From Gerris lacustris (taxonomy: Eukaryota; Arthropoda; Insecta; Hemiptera; Gerridae), in NCBI GenBank assembly GCA_951217055.1, contig OX578279.1:41317610-41381609 (forward strand): a stretch of DNA of 64,000 bases, written 5' to 3'. The position numbers were made by a program, and so were the translations under genes. Each line of letters begins with the position of its first letter. Within the stretch, counting starts at the first letter, position 1. Of this stretch, positions 1 through 12,500 are shown in pieces. Under the pieces are notes generated by a model. It searched no databases. It worked only from the letters and a program-made list of their open reading frames with translations, and was not told the DNA's origin.

Positions 1-2633
1 ATTTAAAAAGAGAACATTTAATATTTTGGTGTTTTTCATTAAATACTTCTAACAAATTGTGCTTAATTAATAATTATAATCATCAGTGCAGCACATCATT
101 CATTATGTTGGCACTAATTTTACAAAGTTAAATACTAGAATGATTATATTAGTGTAAGACTAAACATATAGGAAAATAGAGTGTCCCAGATCAATAATAA
201 CTGATTTTTAGTCTCAGAAGTGGTTTTTAAAACTACGAAGAAGTCCTCTTAGTTAGCAAAGTATTTAGAAGTACATAGAGTGTTTGATATTGATGTGGAG
301 ATATCAAATGAAAAGTTCAAATGAAAAAGTTCAAGGTGGGATATAAACACATGCGATTACACAGAGAAAGTATGTGGAATATTAGACAAGCAGACAGGAA
401 TGTAAGGGTCCTCGTTTTAGCCAATGAATCCTAAAAATGGCTGATATGACAATAAAAATATAAATGAGAAATTTCTTCTACGAAGTTTGACAAATTTTTA
501 TCTTATTCGCCATATCATAAATAGTACCATTGGGCATTAATAGGATAGGTCAAGTGTCATCTTCCTTTTGAGGCAATTTTGTTTTGGTTAGAATTTGTTG
601 TGGAATCCAGTAATTGTTGTTTTATATATTCAATCACATGAAAATGGAAAAATAATTAATTAATTGTATAAATTGCACTTTATTCACTGACTAATGACTA
701 GTTGTTGGAAGATAACACATAACTTTTTTTTTAAGTTTGTTTTAAAGAAGACTCTATTTATAGTTTTAAAGATCACTCGTATTGAATTTAGAGTGTTCGC
801 ATATGGATCCAGGATAAAATACATTTAAACTGATATTTTATTTGTATACATGCTACACAATGTTGAATGAGCAGTGCACATATTTTTAAAAGTAGTGATT
901 TATAAAAAATGTAAATTGTTTTAGTTAAGATAGTACTTTAAATAAAGATTTTCTCTACTAAATAGGAGAGAAACTAAAAAAAACTAAACTTCTTAAACAA
1001 CTATATTTTCCCCTCTTTGCAAATTAGAAAAAAAATATAAATGGATTAGCACCATTATTTAAAATTAAATGTAAAAAAGTACTATCTTTATATGGAAAAT
1101 AATAATAAAAAAAAAGATTTTTTGTCGATAGTTAGAAAGTTGTGATACCTTGTACTTGTAAACTTGCAAGTTAATGGGAAGAAAAAATATTTTATGAAAA
1201 AAGCAAAAAGCTGTTTACAAATAAAATTTGTTACAAAACTTAAATTATTACCTTTTATGATAGCCCTTTTATTTAACTTTTAGATTAAATAGATGAAAAT
1301 CTTGATTCTTCTAACACTAAAACTAGTAATGACCATTTAGCATACAAGGTATCACTTCTTAACCATCTATATTCTTTTTACATACATGCATACCCTCAAA
1401 ATTACTCTCCATTTTCAAAATTTTCATTATTGGCATATAATTACTACATAATTATTTCATATTATGAGTAATATAAATAAATAATACTATGAGAAATTTT
1501 TTGATATTCCTTTGTTTTATAGAAAATCAGTAGAATGCATTTACAAACTGAAATAAACAGATCCTCTAATTTGACTGAATAAATATATTATTAAATATTA
1601 AGGTGGTTTTTATTCCAATAACCTTTTTTTAAAAGTAAAATTTTCATCAAATATGTAATTAGGTCATTAATCAAAAATACATTTAAAAAAAATCTTATCT
1701 AAAAAAAACAAAAAAAAAAAACATTAATGGAGAGTCCATATTAACTTTTACAATGCATTTTCACAGCACTTTTTGTATTTTTTTTTTTTTTAATTTTAAA
1801 GCTTTTCATAAGCTTAGAACTACAAACGACCAGCATTACCATTAATTAATTTTTTTTATTTAATTGTTTTATTCATTATTTTTTTTAAAATACCTTATTT
1901 GGAATATTTTAAAAATTGCTCTACATATTTTGTAAACATTTTTTTACAGGTAATGTAGAATAAAATTTGTTTTATAGTTAATTTCTTTCAAATACCGTTA
2001 TCCAGCAACGGTTCCTCTAAAATTTTATATATACACTAGTTAAAGATTAAATTTGAAAGTTTAAAAAAAAAAAAAAAATACTGCACAATTTAATCAATTG
2101 AAATAATATATTATTGAATTAAAATAGAATTATTTACATAAAACATCAACAGTCAATATGTCTGTTAATTCTAACTTTGTACGATAATGGTTTATTTAAA
2201 TTAAACTAATTTTTGTATATTTAAAAAAAAGGGAATGAAAAAGAGCAAGAGAAGAGTTTACTAGATACACATATTTACATCACTGTTGAATAATATTTGA
2301 AAACTGTTAGAATTTATTATTATTTAAATAGTGTCCATTGTATTGCTGATAAAAACTTCACAGTTTAATGAAATTTTTAAGGCAGGCACAAGAAAAAACA
2401 CCAAATAAATTTAATTCAGTTCAGTGTTAAATAAGGCAAAAAAGAGTTCCAATAAAGCTGAATTACTGGACACAAAAATTGGGTTTTTGCTCATATCTCC
2501 CTTGTTATTGGTAAAAAAAAAAAAAATTATTGTAATATAAAAATTATAGATTTCATTGATCTCTACAAATTAAGTTTTAGACACTGTTAGATACAAGCAA
2601 CCGTTGTCAAGTTAAAGGCCCCAAATACAAAGA
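1..2633. other. Non-coding AT-rich stretch
   Basis: Very AT-rich, with many poly-A and poly-T runs and no open frame that looks coding on either strand. It is the sequence downstream of whatever lies left of the window. I see no recognisable element in it. A low-complexity T-run and A-run pair occurs around 1680-1790. Confidence 0.6.
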
Positions 2634-2701
2634 GTGTGTAGACAAAACTAAACCCACAACAACAATGTATTGGTTTCCACGTCCCCTTTCACCTTTGAGA
2701 T
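2634..2701 (-). repeat. Left copy of an inverted repeat pair (partner 4528-4580)
   Basis: Read on the minus strand, this stretch matches 4528-4580 on the plus strand. Shared blocks are TCTCAAAGGTG, GTGGAAACCAATA and TTGTGGGTTTAGT. The left copy carries about 11 extra bases after the first block. The pair is either the two ends of one DNA element of about 1.95 kb, with the RNase H LINE fragment inside, or two separate copies of one repeat in opposite orientation. I could not find a clear target duplication. Confidence 0.55.
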
Positions 2702-3181
2702 AATAAATTAGTGATTTTTTTTACATAAAAAAATAATATAATATTATTTATACATAATATTAATATTCTGATAGGCCTAATCCATGAAATTATTTGGGGA
2801 TATATTAAAATAAATAAAATTAGTAGATGAAGGTGATCCCTAAAAATTTGGTTGATAAAAAATAAAATTAGTTTAATTTTCCAAAAAAAATTATGGGCAG
2901 AGTGTTTGCCTCGTCAGCGGCCAGCGTCAAAACGAAAAAATAATTTATTTATTAAGCCTTGTTAATTCTAATGTTTCAAAAAAACTTTTTATTTATATTT
3001 CGGTATATTTATTGTGAGAAAACTGTAAATTATAAACGTTCAATTAACCCCACAAGGAGTATTTGTGGTAACTAAAACTCTAAGGCAAATGTCAATATGT
3101 TTTTGCGATACTCAAGAAAAAGTTTAACCTAGAAAAGATCGCCTTTGAATTATAGAAACTACTGTGATAATAATTATTAGA

Positions 3182-3633
3182 GAAAATATTTGTTCTCTCA
3201 CCAGGGTATTTCTGGAAATGAAATAGCCGACAAATTAGCTAAAGAACCTACAACAATAGAACTTGACATGAAAGTTTTAAATACTGATATAAAATTTTTT
3301 CTCAAATGCGACATGAAAAATAAATGGAATAATAACTATAAAGAAAATAATAAAGGTTCTAATTACAAAAAATACAACCCTAATATAAATCGATGTGATA
3401 TCATTAAAATCAATAGAATGAGAAGTTTTCACTGTAGATGTATACAATATAACTATATGATTGGATTATGCGATTCACCTATTTGTTTCAGCTGTCCAAC
3501 AAAAGAAGAAAATATCCAGCACATTCTTACTGAATGTACTGGAAATATAGAAAAAAGAAAAAAACTTTATTCAGACTTAAACATAGAAGAAGATGCTTCG
3601 ATAACAAAAAAATTTTTAGAAATATTATTTTAA
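3182..3633 (+). pseudogene. 5'-truncated non-LTR retrotransposon: RNase H end and cysteine/histidine C-terminus
   Basis: The open frame opens inside a domain without an ATG and reads SHQGISGNEIADKLAKE. This is the C-terminal motif of the RNase H domain found in I- and Jockey-like non-LTR retrotransposons, containing the last catalytic Asp (NEIAD). About 75 residues later comes a Cys/His cluster, C-x2-C-x7-H-x4-C (CFSCPTKEENIQHILTEC), also usual at the end of such ORF2 proteins. The endonuclease, reverse transcriptase and first part of RNase H are missing, as in 5'-truncated insertions. The frame of about 147 codons is intact to its TAA, so the copy is not very old. It cannot act on its own. 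Confidence 0.75.
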
Positions 3634-3999
3634 AAAAAAATTAAAAATTTAAAGAAAACTATAAAATTCATAGAAGACATTAATTATAAACCATAACACA
3701 TTACTGAACCAAATAACTAAAATCTATAAATACCAAATGTGAGGTTTCTGAACCTCACATCTGGAAGGACTCGAGTCCGGCCAACCTGATTTGAGTTTTC
3801 TGCGGTTTCCTCAATCAACAAAGCAAATGCTGGGTTGGCTCCACAAAAGTCGGCCGCAGCCGCATTAGGAACAAAATGGCCTTGAAAACTATTACTACCC
3901 ACAAATTGTTGTCCAATTAACATCATTATTTAAAATGGCTGCAGTTACCCTTATTATTGTTAACTTTTGCCAATAAAGAAATTGATTAAAAAAAAAAAA
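3634..3999 (+). repeat. Probable 3' untranslated tail of the LINE fragment
   Basis: This follows the RNase H frame directly. It includes a GC-richer block (about 3735-3910) with a small hairpin (GTGAGGTTTCTGAACCTCAC) and ends in CAATAAAG, a short spacer and a run of A. The polyadenylation-like signal and A-tail suggest the retrotransposon transcript ended near 3999. That the GC-richer block belongs to the LINE and is not a separate repeat is inference. The minus-strand open frame 3717-3926 here shows no domain. Confidence 0.5.
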
Positions 4000-4527
4000 T
4001 TTGTTCTGTCACACCAGCAAACTAAATGTTTCATAGTATTATTGAGGACATGCCAGGTAGCCTCCAATTTTTATAACATTTGATAAATTCATCAGATATG
4101 GAAAGTGAGAAACTGTAATAAAAGTGGTCAAAATTTCTCTGTATTAATATAATTTATGTTTTCATAAGAAAAAAATTAAAAATGATAATAAAATAAGTCA
4201 ATAAATTAAAAACTGCTTAAACATGTGGGAAAATGTAGAGGAATAATAATAATAAAAATATTTTCAAACAGAACTAACAAGCCTAAAGGTAAAATTAATG
4301 TAAACATAATAAATTATGTTTAAAGTTTTGACGCAGGCCGATACATGCGCCTGAGACTCCACACGTAATTATTTATGGAATATTAAACTAATAGCTATTT
4401 TATTTATTTTTATAAATAATATAAACATACCAATACACAAACATACACATATTATTTTATGGAAATGGATTATGCCAATCGAAAAAACCATGTGAAAAAA
4501 TACTTTCTCGATCTTACGAGATCAACG

Positions 4528-4580
4528 ATCTCAAAGGTGGAAACCAATATATGGTTATTGTGGGTTTAGTCCACACAATC
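4528..4580 (+). repeat. Right copy of the inverted repeat pair (partner 2634-2701)
   Basis: See the left copy. Its shared blocks TCTCAAAGGTGGAAACC and TTGTGGGTTTAGTC appear here in direct orientation. The overlapping plus-strand frames starting at 4582 and 4589 are without recognisable content. Confidence 0.55.
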
Positions 4581-5650
4581 GATGTTTTTTGGAGGCGTAT
4601 ATTGTGAAAAATGTTGCTTCAATGTTAAACTGTATAGCACTCAATTTATGTACAATTCTCCATATAAATATAATTGTTTTCTTAGCAAGCGAGAAAAGTG
4701 CAAAAAACCAATTTCAGAGACCTTTGACCTTGAATATCTATGGAAGCAGGCACAATATCAACGGGGACTTTTCAAACATTTCTTATAATGCATAAATAAA
4801 GGTGTGTGCACAAATTCAGCTTTATTGGATTTCTTTGGAACAGAATTCCTTATTTCACTGGGCTAAATAATGGTACCTCCTTTTATGAATACAATTTAAA
4901 ACTGGGGCTGGCATTTAACATACAACTATATTTAAAAAGTTATAATGGATAATATAAATTTAAATAAAAGTAAAACAACAAAAAACTGTAACAAGAACTA
5001 ATTAAAATTCTAATTATATTAAAAAAAAAAGGATTCTAAAATCTAGACCAGTTTATTTGTAAAAACCTTCTTGCCAGGCATGCAACAGCACTCAGTGACA
5101 TAAATCATAATCTGTCATGAAAAATATAAGGTTATTTACAATATAAACCTTATAATATACCTTGTGATGTACATACTCTTTTGCAATAGTAAATTTACTT
5201 AGTGGTAACAACCAGTTTATACTGTTAAACAATTATACTAGCCAAAGGATCAAAGGTGAATGATATACACCTCTTGGGACTTAGGGTTGACACAAGTTAT
5301 GGGTATGAAATTACCGAAACATTACAAATGTGCTAAAAATGTATATACTGACAACATGAACTGATATGATTATAAAGCGCAATGAATATGCTATAAATGT
5401 AACCTGTATACTGTAACACCCTCACAGGTAGATTTGCTATAGATCAATAAGGATTGGCACAAATGGAGGTTGATTTAAATTCATTAATATTCTAACCAAC
5501 TAGATTAACACCAACTCAGTAGATAAAAATCCCACCTACACCGGAAAGAGACACAAGTCATATAAGTATAAGAGACTTAGGTAAAAAAATTATTTTAAAG
5601 CAAAATAAAAAATTGATATTTTAAAATGAGACCAGTGATGTATAACTATA
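4581..5650. other. Non-coding stretch
   Basis: No coding frame, RNA gene or terminal inverted repeat was recognised. It is mixed sequence, somewhat less AT-rich around 5200-5560. Confidence 0.5.
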
Positions 5651-5861
5651 AAGCCAGGCACACATTGAGACATATACAAGAATATATGACGCAGAAATAT
5701 ATGAGACTGCGCAAATAGTGATATAGATCTAAAAGTGTTGGGCAGGCCATGAGTGGCAAAGAACTGTTATCACCTCTCAATTCCCATAGTCTCGTATATA
5801 TCTGGGGTTAAAAAAAAAATCCCCGCCTTGTGTTGCCTGTGTCTCAATGTGCGCCGTGATT
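5651..5861. mobile_element. Small MITE with TA target duplication
   Basis: The 211-bp element has imperfect terminal inverted repeats: AAGCCAGGCACACATTGAGACA at the left, and AATCACGGCGCACATTGAGACA reading in from the right. A TA flanks both ends (5649-5650 and 5862-5863). There is no coding capacity. The ends resemble those of the MITE at 54594-54903 (AAGC at the tip followed by a GG-CACAC block), so the two may use the same kind of transposase. The superfamily is not certain; Tc1/mariner or PIF-like sources are possible. Confidence 0.65.
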
Positions 5862-5968
5862 TAAAGTTTAAAATAAAATTAAAGAACTAATCTTCATGAA
5901 AACCTTCAATAACTGACAATAATATTAAAAACTGAGCAAACTGAATAAGACTAAGCTCAGCAAATATT

Positions 5969-5971
<3 letters not shown>

Positions 5972-6032
<61 letters not shown>

Positions 6033-6036
6033 TTTT
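5972..6036. repeat. AT dinucleotide microsatellite followed by T-run
   Basis: A continuous AT repeat of about 58 bp runs directly into an eight-base T run. It is a simple-sequence repeat and likely length-variable. Confidence 0.95.
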
Positions 6037-7878
6037 AAATTGTAGCTTAATAAATAATTAATTTATTAATAACTTATGAATAACATCCAATTATATTTTT
6101 ACTAAAAATGTAAATATATTATGTACACAGCAGTAGGATTATGGATAGATCATTCACAAAGCAATATTATAAAAAAAAGTAACCCTACTTTCTTCTCACA
6201 TGAAGCCTTAAAGGTAATCAAACTTATTTCCCTGTAATTTCTTCACAGTAAAATATACGTCCCAAACATTTTAAACATAAATATTAATGAATGGAACCAA
6301 GTAATGTGGCTTTGAAAAACAATAAAAATAAAATTTGGCATTTTCTAAAAAAGCAATGCAAAGAAATCACATACATTTTGTTATTTTTTGAAACAATTTT
6401 ACTCATTGATACTCGCAGAGTAAACACATAATAAAACATAACAGCTACACTAATACCGAAACAAATTTTACCATTGTTTAAATGTTAAATGTAATACATT
6501 AAAAAATATCAAATTTCTTTAAAATTGTATTTGTATTTTTTTAATGATAAGATATTATACTTTGAACACAACAAAAAAAATATAATTGAAATGAAATAAC
6601 ACAATTGATTTTGAATCAACAAAATGAAGCAATAAGCCTGAAAAGTAACTTATTTACAAAAATAAAGCACCATTAATCTTCTCTTTTCAAGGCTAAAAAC
6701 AACCCTGTCGAATACCAAGTATTTTCTAATTCATAAATTGAAAGTCAGATGCAGAGTGCAAAAGCTTCAAAGAAAGGTCAAAAGGACCAGCCCACCTTCC
6801 TTTAACATTAATTGGTAAGCACTCAATTACAAACTATACCCTAAATTTCAAAGTCTCAGACGTTTTCCTGTACAACACTTATAAATATGAAAAGATTTTT
6901 TACCAAGATTCATTAAAAAAAAAAAAAAAAAAAATGCATATAAATAATAATAATAACAACAATAGTTCACAATTGAAAACAAATGATTTTTAAAATAGTA
7001 CAAAAGCGCAAAAAACAAACAATTATCATGAATAGAAGAAACAGAAATAAATAATTAATATAATAACATTTGATAGATAATAATTATAACTTATGTTGTT
7101 AATAAGTTGATTTTATTTTACTTTTTTAAAATTCCACCTAAAAAAAAGGAATCACATTTATATAAAGAATTAAATACAGTAGAATTGAGTTTAAAGATTT
7201 ACATTGAGGAATAAACTAACTACTCATAAGGAAATAAGAGTATTATGCCTCAAGAATATATTATAATTTTTAATAACATGGTAGTTATTTTAGTAAATAT
7301 TTATAAAATACTACATACTACTGAAATGAAAATAAATAAACCATAAGAAAATTGGTATTTAATCAGAGAAACTGAATAATTAAATCTAAAAATACTGGCC
7401 ATAAAAGAAACAAAAAAAATCTTCAATAACTAATACAAGAAAATAATGATCTTAAGAATTGCCACTATCATTGAAAACAAATGCTTCTACTTAAAGTAAT
7501 ACTCATTTCCTGCCAAATACCAAAATTTTATATATTAATTCATTTTATAAATTATAATTTTGTAATAGAAAAAAATTATAAAAGCACATTTTCATGAGGG
7601 TTTAGAGGAAACACAAAGCAGCAAAAAAGTTAGATTAATTAAAATTTCCTTAACATTACATTGAGATAAAAAAAACGAATTTAGTTCAAACTGACATAAT
7701 AGCAGACACTTTTTCTATTTGTATTTTATTATTTTCTAACAAATAGTTTATAACTTGGGATCAATAGGCAAACATTCCAAAATTAAATGGACAATTCCTT
7801 TTTCCTCCAGAAGGGAGAAAACATTAACATTCCACCCTAATTTATAGGGATCTCATAACAGCCTAGATGTGAAAATAA
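6037..7878. other. Non-coding AT-rich stretch
   Basis: Very AT-rich with A-runs (for example about 6916-6933) and no supported gene. The minus-strand frame 7837-8049 overlaps the tandem repeat at 7879 and is not considered real. Confidence 0.55.
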
Positions 7879-7956
7879 GGGAGGAAAGCAAAAATCAGGG
7901 CGGAAAGTAAAAATCAGTGCAGAAAGTAAAAATTGTGGCGGAAAGTAACAGTGGAG
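7879..7956. repeat. Short tandem repeat, about 19-bp unit, four copies
   Basis: Four degenerate copies in a row of the form GGCGGAAAGTAAAAATCAG, with variants at the GCGG and TCAG positions. It is a minisatellite-like array, possibly part of a larger unrecognised repeat. Confidence 0.75.
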
Positions 7957-8837
7957 CCAACTTATTATTCTTAAAAAAAAAACAGTATTGCCTATTATGT
8001 AACAAGTAGCAGTTTTGTTTAACTGAATGACTCGACAGGTTAACATCATTTTTGTTTTTTTTAAATATTAGGTAGTTTAAACAAGACGTACTTTTGATTG
8101 CCGTGATACTTTAATTTTAACGTCATTTTAAAATGTTGTATGACTTCATAACTCATAACTGAGTTTAAACAAGACTTTTAGAAAAAACGTAGTGAGGAGA
8201 TTTTAGGAAGGTTACGTCTAATCAGGTTATATTTATGTTTGTGATTTCTTGTATTTTAAGAGATAAACACAAATAAATTAAAAAAATAAAGTAAAAAAGG
8301 TGATGCGACAACAGTAACAGATTAAAGTATCACGTCTTTTCACAGTACGACAATTTTATAATTTATTTTTAATTTTATACGCATGCACAGTAGGTATGAC
8401 CTCGGCAAGACGTATGACATAAATTGCACTTTATGTCTTATTTAAACTCTTTATTCTTTTAATTTATTTTGTTTACGTTCTTGGACTTATAAAGAAGTTA
8501 TTATTCAGTCAGTAATTTTGTAGTATTAATAAACAATTGAATAATTATTATAGTTACATAGTTATAGAAAGTTATTATGGAAATTGAAGAAAACATAGTT
8601 GGAATTGCCCATTTAATTTTCATTATTTCTTTTTTACTATAAGATGTTTTTTTTGTTGTTTTTAAAAGTTTTTGTTAAAATTAAAGGTATAAAAATTTGT
8701 ATATTTAGTTATTCATACCTAAACAAATAGATAAATCAAAATCTTAGGTTCTATTTGTGTTGTTTTTCTCTCTTCTAGAGGAAAAATCTTGTACGTACCA
8801 CGTGAGCAAAAAGTCATATTACCGTCGCTATAATTAT

Positions 8838-8985
8838 TTCCCTCAGTATGCTTTGGGATTAAACTTCATGGTTCCCTCAGCTGCGCCTCAGGAACCAACT
8901 AAATAACTCCCTCGGCTACGCCTCGGGTAAGACAGTATGGTTCCCTTGGCTACGCCTCGGGATTAAGACAGACGCTCAGGGTGTA
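8838..8985. repeat. Tandem array of a palindromic CCCTCGG-CTACG-CCTCGGG unit
   Basis: Four units of about 33-36 bp start near 8849, 8872, 8908 and 8941. Each holds an inverted repeat of the form CCCTCGGCTACGCCTCGGG, followed by linker sequence such as ATTAAGACAG or GTAAGACAGTATGG. The two right-hand units are the least degraded. Each unit could fold into a GC-rich hairpin in otherwise AT-rich DNA. No function is known to me. Confidence 0.7.
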
Positions 8986-9505
8986 ATGACTTCGTTTCCT
9001 CCCTTGGTGCGAAAAATAACTATTAATTTGTCTTTGGTTCAATAAAATGTTGGTGTTTTTTTTTAGTTTAGTGACACTAGAGTTGATTTTGTGTGATAGA
9101 AAGTTTAATAAAAGAAAATCTCAATATGCCGACACAAGGCAATAATAGTATTTTATACTTTAACATTTCCAAATGAATATATTATCCAGAATATTTAAAA
9201 AAGGTTTTTTGAAACCCTTTATGATAAATTGTTCTCAGTTTAGAATGAAAAATTACTCAGAATAAATAAGTGAAGTAAAAAGTGTCTCCAACTTATAAGA
9301 TATAATTTAAAAAAACTAATACCTTTCTTCTTGGTTAATAACATTCTTAAGAGAACAAGGTGTAATAATATAAACCTATAGATAATGGTAATGTTAACTA
9401 AGAATGTTGCTGCTTTGGTGAAACTGTCGTATTTGAATTTGCCTACGGAGGAGGCAAAGGTGGTGGCTGAGCTGGAAAGACTGGATCAGGCGAGGAAAGT
9501 GGACC

Positions 9506-12500
9506 TCAGGTGGGGTCTTGACTTTCAGTCGATTCAGGTAGTTTAATAAAAGGCAAATCACTTCCAGACCACATTGAATATAAGTGAGAATGCTGACTCT
9601 GACTTAGCTCTTGGAATAACAAACCCTAAAAAAATCAATATAAGGCTATACTCAGTGATTTATATTATATATTCTGGTTACCTAAAGATTGCCTAAAATT
9701 GTACAAGATTGAATAATTAATCTATAACTAAGCACAATATTCAAAAACATTAAAGGATTTAAAAATTCTAAAGTGTTTTCGGCCATTGAAAGTATTAAAA
9801 ATATAAAAAATAAATACCTCAGAGCCTGATGTTGATCTGCTATGGAGAGAATAGCAAGATGATGAATCAGTGGATGAACTACTCTTCCGAAATGATATGG
9901 TAACAGGATCTAACATGTCATCACTGCAGTCGCTCATCCTATAAACAATATTATATTGCAAGTGATATGTGACAACATAAGTAATAGCATAATACTAATT
10001 AAAAAGTTTTTTTTTCTCAGGTTTTAAGTAACCTTGCGAAGCCCCCGGAGGGGAAGATAAGATGTAATTAAAAGTCCCTCAACACAGGAGGAAATTAAAA
10101 TATATATTTTTTAATAATCTTACATAGTTGCATTGAAATAAAACAACTCACCAACTTCCTCTTGGCAACATAGCTCGGCTAGGAACATTTTCTGGATGCT
10201 GACAATCAGCAGCACGAGTTAACACAACACCTAAAAAGCAAATGAATTATTAGCATAAACGGTGTCTAACAGATTATACATTTATATCTTGATAAAAAGA
10301 AAAGAAAAGAACGGCGGATGGATACATAAATAAATAGTTACCAGGTAATGGAGGATTGTTAGAATTAGCTGGCCTGCAAGAGAGTAGAGATATGACATCC
10401 TGGAGTTCCTCTTGACTAGGTAATGATGAGTGCCATCCTGCATCTGAAACATCAATAATACATTATAAATAATGCTGGGTAATATGAGGAAACATATTTA
10501 CTCATTAAATATTAATTGTAAAAATATTCTCATATTATATTGTTTATTTTTTATTTTTCTTCTTTTATCCAAATATTGAATCTTGATTTATTAGAATACT
10601 AGTTAATTATTAGTTCAGAAAAAAAAGATACTCAAGTGTCTAGTGTTAATTTCTTTTTGAGTAGAGCCTCGTAAATCCGAATTACAGAAGAACCTCCAGC
10701 AGTATTGAGTCCAGTTGTATTGAAATTAAAAAAGAAAATCTTGCCAAAAAGAAAATATTTTTGGAAAGACAACAGTGTTTCCAAGCATGATTATCATGGT
10801 ACAAATGTGACAGGGTGACATGTAAGCTCACTTGATGTGAAGGTATTGAGTTTTCACCTTGAAGGTTATTTTAACAAAAAAAAATCTACGTCAGAGCATA
10901 TAGAAATTATTTATCTTCAGAGTATATAAAATTTTACCAGGAGTGGTTGATCTGCTTTTATCAGCTGTTGCACTTGTAGGAAGAGCCAACTTCCAAGGAA
11001 CTGACCATCTTCTATGCCCAGGATGATCAGGTGCAGTGTGAGGCACTGCTTCAGACCATCTACGTTGTGGACCAGAAGGTGGTCTGGGAGCAGCAAAACA
11101 CCTGGCTACTGCATCCCACTCTTGAGAAGCGCCACCGCATGGACACCAAGCAGCACCTCCCAACCATTCATTGCAAGCCATGGACAGTTGGTATTGAACA
11201 TTCACTAACCTCATCAGCCCCGAACACATTACTTGCTGCAATTTTTAAAATAGAGTAAAAATTAACTCACAAAGTAACACTTCTGTTATCTCTAAACATT
11301 AAATTTGTCCCCACTCAGGCAAACTTGTGAAACTGGGTTTTGTCAATTTTTCAGGAGACCAAAAAAAAAACAACTTTTATACCCATCAAAAATAGGTTTT
11401 TTCAGTATAATTATTGGTTATACCTTTAATTAAACTCATTTACCACCATGTTCACAGGTAGTTTTAATTTCTGTGCTTATTTACATTTATTTTAAGGGGG
11501 AAATTTTGGCTCACCTGAAAATTGAAAAAAGCGTTGTCACTAGTTGGCAGAGCGATTTAAGAGAATTTAATTAGTTAATTAGGAATTAGATTAGATATTT
11601 AATAATTAACCTGATTAGTTTCAGACTGATCACTGTCAATGTCTGGTGCAATGACTACTTCTTGGAGAGAGGCAACTGTTTGATTCCTTATTATAGCAGC
11701 TGCATTGTTCGTAGCACAGATCAGATGCTCCCACATAGCTTTGAGATAGGGTCCTTTCTCTTTACAAGGGGATGGCCCCATGCTCAATGACATTATACTG
11801 TCAGTAAGCTCTGAACCAGAAACACATAATGTCTTCAAAACCTGTTAAAATACAGATAATTATTAGTCTTGTGAGATTTTGTTTTTTAAAGCATAGTTTC
11901 ACAAAACACTACCAAATGTAACACAACAAAGTATAGAAATATGTACTTCCAATGACAAAAATTCTTTTAATTGCAGATAGGCTCGTAGTAAAAATCCATG
12001 TATTTTACAAAATTTTAGTTTAATTTGTAGTTCTTACAGATTAATGTTGAAAACTGAAAGCATCACTTCGATTTTTTACTTTGTTTTAATTCAAGAAATG
12101 GTAGCAATTAAAAATTAAAAAACTACATTACCTTTAAAAATGTGAGCCATTGAGCCATACAGTCATTAACTTCTTTCGAACTAAAATTGAATGATGTTTC
12201 AGGAGCATCATGTATTTCAGGTGTTTCCGACATACTCATTAATCTGTTAGAAAACCAACATAAAAATAAATAAATTGATAAAAAGAAACTTTAAATTTTA
12301 ATAGAAATAAATAATTGTCTTCTAATTAGTGTAGCACATAGCATACTCACGTCCTATCATATACATACTTTAATGATATTTTGCTTTTCCTTTACTGACT
12401 AATTAATATATAATATTTTCTCCCTTCTTTGCTTCCGAGCTTACCAAAGGTAATGAAAGCATTGTGATCATTTTGAATAACTAAATTTATTTATGTTTCC

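Noticed and set aside
4582..4795. Two overlapping 68-codon frames
   Set aside because: They overlap in different frames, show no motif and follow directly on a repeat.
8838..8985. CRISPR-like repeat array
   Set aside because: The units differ in length and sequence, spacers are not unique sequences of equal size, and the setting is a eukaryotic genome.
11014..11258. Two plus-strand open frames of 64 and 75 codons
   Set aside because: They lie opposite exon 4 of the minus-strand gene, whose splice sites and phase fit a full gene; these frames are its shadow.
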